Part shown: positions 36,493-44,449 of the stretch, one piece after another | Layout of the letters: every line of letters begins with the position of its first letter | How positions within the stretch are numbered: the first letter of the stretch is position 1 | DNA from: Pseudomonadota bacterium | GTDB lineage: Bacteria; Pseudomonadota; Alphaproteobacteria; GCA-2746255 | Assembly (NCBI GenBank): GCA_040752895.1 | Contig: JBFMHN010000004.1 | Coordinates: 124,001 to 188,000, forward strand | Direction of reading: 5' to 3' | DNA length: 64,000 nucleotides | Translations under genes and position numbers: made by a program | Notes under the pieces: generated by a model | Databases searched by the model: none | The model's input: only the letters and a program-made list of their open reading frames with translations | What the model was told of the DNA's origin: nothing

Positions 36493-39400
36493 TCGCGCGC
36501 GTTATCGAGCTCTCTGTCCGCAATCCGGTTTTGATTGCATTGGGAACACTCGCAATACTGGCCGCTGGCCTTTGGGCACTCCTCAACACGCCGCTCGATG
36601 CCATTCCGGACCTCTCCGACACTCAGGTTATCGTCTACACCGAATATCCTGGTCAGGCGCCCCAGGTGGTCGAGGATCAGGTCACCTATCCCCTGACGAC
36701 GGCGCTCCTTGCGGTGCCGCGCTCGAAGGTCGTGCGTGGCTTCTCGAATTTCGGCGTATCGTTCGTCTACGTCGTGTTTGAAGACGGCACCGATCTCTAC
36801 TGGGCACGCAGCCGCGTGCTCGAATATCTCAACTTCGCCCAGAAACGCCTACCAAGCGGCGTCACGCCGTCGCTCGGTCCGGACGCGACAGGCGTGGGCT
36901 GGGTTTATCAATATATCGTGCAGGGCGTGAACCACTCGCTCGCCGAGCTGCGTAGCCTCCAGGACTGGCTCATTCGCTACCATCTCACCAAAGCGAGCGG
37001 CGTTGCCGAGGTGGCCTCGGTCGGGGGCTTCGAGAAGCAGTATCAGGTGATCGTCGATCCCCGGAAGTTGCAGGCCTATAGCATTCCCCTGTCGCAAGTG
37101 ACCGACGCCGTGCGGATGAGTAACCGCGATGTTGGTGGCCGCACCCTCGAGATGACCGAGACCGAGTATATGGTGCGCGGCCGCGGCTATCTGCGCGGGA
37201 TTGATGACATTGAGCAGATTATGCTCAAGGCTGATCCGGCTAGTGGCACGCCGGTGCTGCTTAAGGATGTTGCCCGCGTCGAGCTTGGCCCGGATGAGCG
37301 GCGCGGCATCACGGAGTTCAATGGCGAGGGCGAAGCAGTCGGCGGCATTGTTGTGAAGCGCAATGGGGCCGACGCGCTGACTACCATCCGGAGCGTGAAG
37401 GAGACGATCAGAGATCTGCAGTCGAGCCTGCCCCAGGGTGTCTCCATAGAACCGGTCTATGATCGATCCGAGCTCATTGGGCGGGCAATCGCCACGCTCA
37501 AGCGAACCCTCGTAGAAGAGAGCCTTATCATCGCCCTTGTCTGTGTGATTTTCCTTTTCCATGTCCGGAGTGCGCTGGTGGCGATCTTGACCCTGCTGCT
37601 CGGAGTCCTGATCACCTTCACCGCTATGCACCTCCTCGGCATCAGCTCGAATATCATGAGCCTCGGCGGCATCGCGATCGCGCTCGGCGCAATGGTCGAT
37701 GCGAGCATCGTCATGATCGAGAATGCGCATAAACATCTCGAACGCTTAGCGCCCGGCGCCTCACGCCGTGCCGCGCTCCTCAGGGCAGCCAAGGAGGTGG
37801 GGCCTTCTCTGTTCTTCAGTCTGCTCGTGATCACCGTTTCCTTCCTGCCGGTCTTTGCGCTTGAAGCGCAGGAGGGCCGCCTCTTCAAGCCGCTCGCCTA
37901 CACCAAGACCTTTGCCATGGCGGGCGGAGCACTACTCTCGGTGATGCTCGTGCCAGTACTCATGGTGGCCTTCATCCGTGGGCATATCCTTCCGGAAGAG
38001 AAGAACCCGCTCAACCGGATCCTCATCCGGCTCTATCGGCCGCTCATCGCCCGCGTTCTGCAAGCGCCGCGCGCCACCGTCGTTCTGGCTGTTATCGTTC
38101 TCCTCCTCACGGTTCTTCCGGTCATGCGCCTCGGCAGCGAATTCATGCCGAATCTGAATGAGGGGACGTTGCTTTACATGCCGGTGACACCTCCGGGAAT
38201 CTCCATCACAAAAGTTGCGGGACTTCTGCAGACCCAGGATCGCATTATCAAATCCTTCCCCGAGGTTCAGTCGGTCTTCGGTAAGGCGGGTCGTGCTGCG
38301 ACGGCCACCGATCCAGCGCCGACCGAGATGATAGAAACGGTCATCAGCCTGAAGCCGGAGAGCGAATGGCGCTCCGGCATGACCCTCGATAAACTGATTG
38401 TCGAAATGGATGACGCGCTCCGCCTTCCCGGCGTGAGCAATGCCTGGACCATGCCGATCAAGGCACGCATCGACATGCTCTCGACTGGGATACGCACACC
38501 GGTCGGTGTCAAGGTGTTCGGCCCGGATCTCAAGGAACTTGAGCGGCTTTCGACGGAGATTGAACATGTCGTGCAGGCGGTGCCCGGGACGACGAGTGCC
38601 TATGCGGAGCGACTCGGCGGTGGTTTCTACCTCGAGATTGCACCAGACCGCGCGGCGTTGGCCCGCTACGGGCTCTCCATGGACGAAGTCCAGAACGTCA
38701 TTGCGACCGCGCTCGGCGGAGAGTCACTCACCACGACGGTCGAAGGGCGGGAGCGCTACAGCGTGATGGTGCGTTACCCTCGCGATTTCCGGAATGACCC
38801 CGAAGCGATCGCAAGCCAGGTGCTTGTGCCCACCACGGGCGGTGCGATGATTTCCCTTGGCCAAGTCGCAGCGATCCGTCTCACTCAGGGTCCCCCGAAC
38901 ATCCGCACCGAGAATGCCCAGCTCGTCGCCTATATCTATGTTGATATGCGTGGCCGGGATATCGGCGGCTTCGTTGCCGATGCCGCCCGAGCAGTCCAGG
39001 GAGAAATCAAACTTCCGCCAGGCTATCGCGTCCAATGGAGCGGCCAGTTCGAGTATCTCGAGCGGGCAAAGGCGCGGCTTGCAATCGTCGTTCCGGTCAC
39101 CTTAGCCATCATCTTTCTTCTGCTCTATCTCAATTTCCGCCGGATGACTGAGGCGCTGATCGTCATGCTTTCCGTGCCATTCGCGCTCGTGGGGGGCGCT
39201 TGGCTCATGTGGCTTCTCGGATACAATCTGAGTGTCGCAGTTGCAGTCGGGTTCATCGCGCTTGCCGGTGTTGCCGCAGAAACGGGCGTGGTGATGCTGA
39301 TCTATCTCACCCACGCGCTTGATGAGGTTAAGGAGCGGTGTGAAAGGGAGGATCGGCCCTTTGGTCCAGCTGACCTTAAGGAAGCGATCATCGTGGGTGC

Positions 39401-39692
39401 CGTCGAACGCGTCCGGCCGAAAATGATGACCGTGACCGCAATCATGGCGGGACTTCTTCCCATTCTATGGAACCATGGCACGGGTTCAGAAGTCATGCGC
39501 CGCATTGCCGTTCCGATGATCGGTGGCATGGTTTCTTCGACCGTGCTAACGCTGCTCGTGATCCCGGCGATCTACGCGCTTGTAAAGCGCAGACAAACGG
39601 TGACGGTAGCGTACAATAAAACACTTGAATCTTCTCAGGGCAAGCAACGAGTGGGTCAGGAAGTCAAAGAGGATGTGTCTGTCGATTCGTAG
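36489..39692 (+). CDS. cusA: Heavy-metal efflux RND pump (CusA type)
   Basis: A 1067-residue inner-membrane proton-driven pump of the HME-RND family. It has the N-terminal IARVIELSVRNPVLI, TM4 motif GGIAIALGAMVDASIVMIEN and late IALAGVAAETGVVMLIY. By alignment with E. coli CusA, the metal-binding methionines in TEMIET and RIDMLSTG are kept, while the first site (PGM in E. coli) is PGI. This fits copper/silver efflux or a related monovalent metal, with altered specificity possible. Last gene of a four-gene coupled unit; no CusRS or CueR regulator is present. Confidence 0.93.
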   Translation: MIARVIELSVRNPVLIALGTLAILAAGLWALLNTPLDAIPDLSDTQVIVYTEYPGQAPQVVEDQVTYPLTTALLAVPRSKVVRGFSNFGVSFVYVVFEDGTDLYWARSRVLEYLNFAQKRLPSGVTPSLGPDATGVGWVYQYIVQGVNHSLAELRSLQDWLIRYHLTKASGVAEVASVGGFEKQYQVIVDPRKLQAYSIPLSQVTDAVRMSNRDVGGRTLEMTETEYMVRGRGYLRGIDDIEQIMLKADPASGTPVLLKDVARVELGPDERRGITEFNGEGEAVGGIVVKRNGADALTTIRSVKETIRDLQSSLPQGVSIEPVYDRSELIGRAIATLKRTLVEESLIIALVCVIFLFHVRSALVAILTLLLGVLITFTAMHLLGISSNIMSLGGIAIALGAMVDASIVMIENAHKHLERLAPGASRRAALLRAAKEVGPSLFFSLLVITVSFLPVFALEAQEGRLFKPLAYTKTFAMAGGALLSVMLVPVLMVAFIRGHILPEEKNPLNRILIRLYRPLIARVLQAPRATVVLAVIVLLLTVLPVMRLGSEFMPNLNEGTLLYMPVTPPGISITKVAGLLQTQDRIIKSFPEVQSVFGKAGRAATATDPAPTEMIETVISLKPESEWRSGMTLDKLIVEMDDALRLPGVSNAWTMPIKARIDMLSTGIRTPVGVKVFGPDLKELERLSTEIEHVVQAVPGTTSAYAERLGGGFYLEIAPDRAALARYGLSMDEVQNVIATALGGESLTTTVEGRERYSVMVRYPRDFRNDPEAIASQVLVPTTGGAMISLGQVAAIRLTQGPPNIRTENAQLVAYIYVDMRGRDIGGFVADAARAVQGEIKLPPGYRVQWSGQFEYLERAKARLAIVVPVTLAIIFLLLYLNFRRMTEALIVMLSVPFALVGGAWLMWLLGYNLSVAVAVGFIALAGVAAETGVVMLIYLTHALDEVKERCEREDRPFGPADLKEAIIVGAVERVRPKMMTVTAIMAGLLPILWNHGTGSEVMRRIAVPMIGGMVSSTVLTLLVIPAIYALVKRRQTVTVAYNKTLESSQGKQRVGQEVKEDVSVDS

Positions 39693-39945
39693 AATTGGAT
39701 TTCAAACCAACGCATCACTGGAGGCGCGGCGCGCTGGACGTGCATTCAGCTTACTTTGTTCGTCATCTCGTGTGTGCTAGTTGGGGGCCCGATGGGTGTA
39801 TAGCGAATCGATACTCACCCTGTACCTTCTGAAAATTCCATCCGCCACTGAAATCTCTGTGGTTCGGGATTTCGATGATGGTTGTATTTTGAGGGCGGAC
39901 TGCGTTCGCGCAGCTGGGTCAGCCATTTTTTCAAGGGGCTAGGCC
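39693..39945. other. Unassigned junction sequence after cusA
   Basis: About 250 bases without a gene I can support. It contains an imperfect inverted repeat, GGGTGTAT ... ATACTCACCC (about 39792-39818). The minus-strand frame reads PLKKWLTQLRERSPP, not a family I recognise; it may be a fragment of a mobile element that truncated nnrS. Confidence 0.4.
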
Positions 39946-40515
39946 CTAAAGCGACGGGTAATGATGATCGAACTTGTCGCCCAGGCGCTGACCGAAAAGG
40001 CCGGTCGAGGCTTGGCCGGCAGCATCTATATGGATCAGAACGTTCGCTACAAGCAGCCCGCCGAGAGCGACGGGCATCAACAGATTGCGCCAGTTGCGAC
40101 CGAATACGATCTCGCGCAGGACGACGAGGAACGAAAGGTCGAGTGCCGCGGTGAGGCCGGGGCCGATGAGGGCCGAGGTAGCCATGGCAGCACGGCCAAG
40201 AACCCAGGTTCCGAATAGAACGATCAAGGGCAAGCCCTGAAGCGGCATGCGGCCCGTCCAATTAGGGATCGCCGTAAGCAGGAAGCCGGCGATGACTCCG
40301 GCGGCAAAGCCGAAGATCATTTCATGGGCATGCCAGGCGGCCGGGCTGAAGGCGGGCGGCATCGGAACCGCGCCCGACATGACCGCAAGCCAGAACGCGA
40401 CGCCGATGAATCCCTAGAAGCCAGCGCCCAGAAAGAACGGGCGGAAGCCCTGGCAAAAAAGTGCCGGTCCGGCGAAGGGGCGATGGCGAGGTGTTCCGGC
40501 GCCTTGCGTGCTCAT
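39946..40515 (-). pseudogene. nnrS: Broken nnrS (NnrS-family membrane protein)
   Basis: Read on the minus strand from ATG 40515, the frame gives an NnrS N-terminus (CQGFRPFFLGAGF) and then a TAG stop (complement of 40414-40416), after which the same frame continues as typical NnrS (FSPAAWHAHEMIFGFAAGVI, then AGFLLTAIPNWTGRMPL). The match ends near residue 185 (GQRLGDKF), followed by unrelated sequence and a stop, so more than half of the usual ~400 residues is missing. NnrS is a heme/copper membrane protein that lowers NO stress. An in-frame stop plus 3' loss marks it as non-functional. Confidence 0.85.
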
Positions 40516-40578
40516 CGCGGTTCCGGACATCGCCAGAATAACCGGGCAGAAAGTTCGTATGTTCCAGCGCGGCGATGA

Positions 40579-40740
40579 AAATGTAGGATGCGGCGATTCA
40601 AGGCACAGCTTTCAGCGCGGCAATTTCTTTCAATCCACGGCTCCATCTGCAATCCGTTTAACCTCCAGCGCCATTTGAGCCCCCGGCGCATACGCAGAAT
40701 CTTCCGTAACGATGCGATGGCGGAGTGGCAAGCTATTCCG
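40579..40740 (+). mobile_element. Transposase C-terminal remnant (IS6 family)
   Basis: After a stop at 40576-40578 the frame reads KCRMRRFKAQLSARQFLSIH and continues FNLQRHLSPRRIRRIFRND, the characteristic tail of IS6-family transposases. About 50 codons remain, running into the 3' end of the convergent crp/fnr gene. The catalytic core and the ends are lost. Same orientation as the remnant at 32441, but sequence-different, so they derive from distinct elements. Confidence 0.75.
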
Positions 40741-41559
40741 TCAGCTATCCCGGCCATCGATCAACGGTGTCGGTTTCGCGAAGGTTTCCAGTTCGGCGAG
40801 CTTGCTCAACCGGATATCGGCGCCGACGACGGATACGCCATAGGGCTTCAGCGTCCCGAATGCGCGGGAAAGGTTTTCCGGGGTCATCCCGAGCAGAGCG
40901 GCAAGCGTCCTTTTGTCGATGGCGAGCGTCAGCGCGCCGGTCGCGCCCTGCGCGGAATGCGCGCTCAACAGGTAGTTCGCTAACCGTTCGACAGACGTGC
41001 GAAGTTTCTGGTTCTTCAGTGTCCGGACCAAAGACCGGTAGGCGGTCGCCTGCTCATGGACCATCGATCGCGCAAAACCGGGATCTCGCTCGAACATGAC
41101 CCGAATGTCTTTCGAGGGGATCAATAGAAGACGTGACCTTTCGGTCGTTCGGGCCGACATCAGATAGGGGGCGTCCTTCAGGGTCGCGGCCGCGATAAAC
41201 GTGGAAACCGGTTGTATGAGTTCGATGGTCGATCTTCGCTCCTTGGTCTCCGCGAACATCTCTACGCAGCCTTCGACAATAACATAGAGAAAATCGGCGG
41301 GTTCCCCTTCCCCGATGAGTTGCACATGCGGCGGGAAACGCTGGAGATAGGCGGCCTGCATAAGCTCGACAAAATTGGCCGCGGCCATCTCGACGAAGAG
41401 CGGCAGGTCGCGAACGGCTTCAATGTCTACGCTGGGCATACCAATTATGTTCGGGTTCTCGACGCCGAAGGACATTCCCATCATCAATTGATAAATGTCA
41501 AGCAAGCGGTTGCGGCTGGGCGCTTCCAGAATTGACATTTTATTTTTACTGTATGACAT
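40741..41559 (-). CDS. Crp/Fnr-family regulator without Fe-S cysteines (NarR-like)
   Basis: A 272-residue regulator: a cyclic-nucleotide-like sensor domain (about 60-165), a dimer helix (ERDPGFARSMVHEQATAYRS) and a C-terminal helix-turn-helix (DKRTLAALLGMTPENLSRAF). The E-x2-SR of the recognition helix matches FNR, predicting TTGAT half-sites. Only one cysteine is present, so it cannot carry the FNR cluster. Divergent from narK, as is narR of Paracoccus pantotrophus, a nitrate/nitrite-responsive regulator; NarR identity is inferred. The 3' end abuts an IS6 remnant. A shorter start at 41538 is possible. Confidence 0.85.
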   Translation of the reverse strand: MSYSKNKMSILEAPSRNRLLDIYQLMMGMSFGVENPNIIGMPSVDIEAVRDLPLFVEMAAANFVELMQAAYLQRFPPHVQLIGEGEPADFLYVIVEGCVEMFAETKERRSTIELIQPVSTFIAAATLKDAPYLMSARTTERSRLLLIPSKDIRVMFERDPGFARSMVHEQATAYRSLVRTLKNQKLRTSVERLANYLLSAHSAQGATGALTLAIDKRTLAALLGMTPENLSRAFGTLKPYGVSVVGADIRLSKLAELETFAKPTPLIDGRDS

Positions 41560-41697
41560 CTTGGGATGTTTGATTTTTTTCTTTCCATAACCAATAAAAA
41601 CCGGGGAAGTATTATTTAAACGAGGAATAAAACGTAATAAATTTTCGTGGTTGTTCTACAGGCCCGGCGATCCGATCGGGGTTGGGGAGAATTCCAC
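41560..41697. promoter_or_regulatory. Divergent control region narR-like / narK
   Basis: A 138-base A/T-rich region that must hold both promoters. I see one FNR-type half-site TTGAT at 41570-41574 but no full TTGAT-N4-ATCAA dyad. Confidence 0.4.
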
Positions 41698-44436
41698 GTG
41701 CATCAGCTTGAAGGCGTTTCCGCTAGCAAACAAAACCGCATGCTCGCGATGAGTACGGTCGCGTTCACGGTGTGTTTCGCGGTCTGGACCATATTCTCGA
41801 TCCTCGGCGTGCAGATCAAAGAGGAGATGGGTCTCAGCGACACCCAGTTCGGGCTGCTCGTCGGCACCCCGATTCTCACCGGATCGCTGAGCAGGATTTT
41901 TCTCGGCATCTGGTCCGACCAGTATGGTGGCCGGATCGTCTATTGCCTGGTCATGATTCTGGCGGCTCTGGCGACCTTCCTGCTGTCGCACGCGACTTCC
42001 TACGAAACGATGCTGCTCGCAGCGCTTGGCGTCGGGCTTGCCGGCGGCGCCTTCGCAGTCGGCATCACCTATGTGTCCAAGTGGTACCCCAGGGAAAAAC
42101 AGGGCACCGCGCTTGGCATATTCGGCGTCGGCAATGTCGGCGCTGCGGTGACCAAATTTCTCGCTCCCTTCGTGATGGTAGCCTTCGGCTGGCCGATGGT
42201 GGCCCAAATCTGGGGGGCCGCGCTGGTTCTCATGGCGGTGGTTTTCTGGTTTACGACCGATGACGATCCCGAACTAAAGGAGAGGCGGGCGAAGGGCATG
42301 AAGCCGCGTAGCATGCGGCTCGAACTCGCGCCGCTCAAGAATCTGCAGGTCTGGCGTTTCTCGCTCTATTATTTCTTCGTCTTCGGGGCGTTTGTCGCTC
42401 TGGCGCTCTGGCTGCCGCGTTATTTGGTCGGTGTCTACGGGCTGGATATCAAGACCGCGGGCATGCTCGCTGTTTTCTACTCAGTTCCGGCAAGTCTGTT
42501 CCGCGCCTATGGCGGCCATCTTTCCGATCGCTATGGCGCCCGGACGATCATGTACTGGACCTTCGGGGTCTCGGTCCTTTGCACCTTCATGCTCTCTTAT
42601 CCGAACACGGATTACGTGATTCACGGCATCCGAGGGCCAATCGCATTTTCAACCAGCATGGGGCTGGTGCCGTTCGTCATGATCATTTTCGTGCTCGGCT
42701 TCTTCATGTCGCTCGGTAAGGCGGCAGTCTATAAGCACATCCCCGTCTATTACCCCAATCATGTGGGTTCCGTCGGCGGGCTGGTCGGCATGATCGGCGG
42801 TCTTGGCGGATTCGTGCTGCCGATCGCCTTTGGTGTCATGAACGATCTTACCGGCGTGTGGACAGGATGCTTCATGCTTTTGTTCGGACTGGTCGCGACC
42901 GCGCTGATCTGGATGCACCTCGCCATTCGGCGGATGGAGCGGACCGCCTTGCCGGACGACATGCCCGATTTGCCTCAGCTGCCGGAGATGAAGGAACTCC
43001 ACAAACCGGAGCATAAAGGTGTGCTGGGCCCTGTTATCGAAGACTGGCGGCCCGACGATAAGGGGTTTTGGGAGACGACCGGAAGGAAGATCGCGCTGCG
43101 CAATCTGTGGATTTCAATCCCGGCGCTGCTGCTTGCCTTTGCGGTCTGGCTGGTATGGAGCGTCGTTGTCGCCAAGCTGCCGTCCATCGGATTTAAATAC
43201 ACCACGGATCAGTTGTTCTGGCTGGCGGCGTTGCCGGGCCTGTCCGGAGCGACACTCAGGATTTTCTACTCCTTCATGGTGCCGATCTTTGGCGGACGCC
43301 TATGGACAACCATGTCATCGGCGTCTCTGCTGATTCCGGCTTTGGGCATTGGCTACGCGGTTCAGGATCCAACGACGCCCTATTTCCTGTTCATCGTGCT
43401 GGCGCTGCTGTGCGGCCTCGGTGGCGGTAATTTTGCCTCCTCCATGGCCAATATCAGTTTCTTCTTTCCGCGGGCGCAGAAGGGCAACGCGTTGGCGCTC
43501 AACGCCGGTCTTGGCAATGTGGGCGTCAGCGTCATGCAATTCGTGGTGCCGCTGGTGATCACCACCAGCGTGTTCGGGGCGATCGGCGGCGAGCCGCAAA
43601 TAACCAGCGCTGGCACCAAGATGTGGATGCAGAACGCGGGCTTCATCTGGGTTCCGTTCCTGCTCATATCAAGCGCTGCAGCCTTTTGGGGCATGAACGA
43701 TCTTGTGTCGGCAAGGGCATCGTTCAAGGAACAGGCGATCATCTTCCAGCGCAAGCACAACTGGATCATGTGCTGGCTCTATACCGGCACCTTCGGTTCC
43801 TTCATCGGGTACTCCGCGGGTTTTCCGTTGCTTGCCAAGACCCAGTTTCCCGAGGTGAATTCCCTGCAATACGTGTTTCTCGGCCCGCTTGTCGGCGCGC
43901 TGTCGCGAGCGGCGACAGGCTGGATTTCGGATAAGTATGGCGGTGCGCGCGTCTCCTTCTGGGTGTTCGTGCTGATGATCGCCGCGGTCGGGGGCGTGCT
44001 CTATTTCCTCGGCATCAAGGAGCAGCCAGGCGCGTTCTGGGGCTTCTTCGCGATGTTCATGGTGCTGTTCATGGCCACCGGTATCGGCAATGCGTCGACC
44101 TTCCAGATGATCCCGGTGATCATGCGTCAGGAGATCAGCCGGCTAATGCCGGGCGGCTCCCCGGAAGAGCGGCTGCGTCAAGCGGAAAAGGAATCCGCTG
44201 CGATCATCGGATTTACATCGGCGATTGCGGCCTACGGCGCCTTCTTCATCCCGAAGTCGTACGGCACCTCCATTGCCGCGACCGGAGGCCCTTCTGCCGC
44301 GCTGTGGGTTTTCATGATCTTCTACGTCAGCTGCGCGCTCATCACCTGGTGCGTCTATTCGCGCCGTGGCGGCGTGCTGCACGAGGTCGAAAGACTGGGC
44401 GAGTGTACGGCCGCCGCCAGCCAGTCCGCGAAATGA
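41698..44436 (+). CDS. narK: Fused NarK1-NarK2 nitrate/nitrite transporter
   Basis: A 912-residue membrane protein made of two complete MFS transporters in tandem (about residues 15-430 and 480-905), about 24 helices. Each half has the NNP nitrate signature (GNVGAAVTKFLAPF in the first, GLGNVGVSVMQFVVPL in the second). In Paracoccus the same fusion joins a proton/nitrate symporter (NarK1) to a nitrate/nitrite antiporter (NarK2). GTG 41698 is chosen because GGGGAGA ends 7 bases before it. The gene leads the nar operon, 13 bases before narG. Confidence 0.94.
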   Translation: MHQLEGVSASKQNRMLAMSTVAFTVCFAVWTIFSILGVQIKEEMGLSDTQFGLLVGTPILTGSLSRIFLGIWSDQYGGRIVYCLVMILAALATFLLSHATSYETMLLAALGVGLAGGAFAVGITYVSKWYPREKQGTALGIFGVGNVGAAVTKFLAPFVMVAFGWPMVAQIWGAALVLMAVVFWFTTDDDPELKERRAKGMKPRSMRLELAPLKNLQVWRFSLYYFFVFGAFVALALWLPRYLVGVYGLDIKTAGMLAVFYSVPASLFRAYGGHLSDRYGARTIMYWTFGVSVLCTFMLSYPNTDYVIHGIRGPIAFSTSMGLVPFVMIIFVLGFFMSLGKAAVYKHIPVYYPNHVGSVGGLVGMIGGLGGFVLPIAFGVMNDLTGVWTGCFMLLFGLVATALIWMHLAIRRMERTALPDDMPDLPQLPEMKELHKPEHKGVLGPVIEDWRPDDKGFWETTGRKIALRNLWISIPALLLAFAVWLVWSVVVAKLPSIGFKYTTDQLFWLAALPGLSGATLRIFYSFMVPIFGGRLWTTMSSASLLIPALGIGYAVQDPTTPYFLFIVLALLCGLGGGNFASSMANISFFFPRAQKGNALALNAGLGNVGVSVMQFVVPLVITTSVFGAIGGEPQITSAGTKMWMQNAGFIWVPFLLISSAAAFWGMNDLVSARASFKEQAIIFQRKHNWIMCWLYTGTFGSFIGYSAGFPLLAKTQFPEVNSLQYVFLGPLVGALSRAATGWISDKYGGARVSFWVFVLMIAAVGGVLYFLGIKEQPGAFWGFFAMFMVLFMATGIGNASTFQMIPVIMRQEISRLMPGGSPEERLRQAEKESAAIIGFTSAIAAYGAFFIPKSYGTSIAATGGPSAALWVFMIFYVSCALITWCVYSRRGGVLHEVERLGECTAAASQSAK

Positions 44437-44449
44437 ATGGGGGTCCGTC

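Noticed and set aside
41570-41583. Possible FNR box in the narK control region.
   Set aside because: Only the left half TTGAT is present; the right half reads TTCTT instead of ATCAA.
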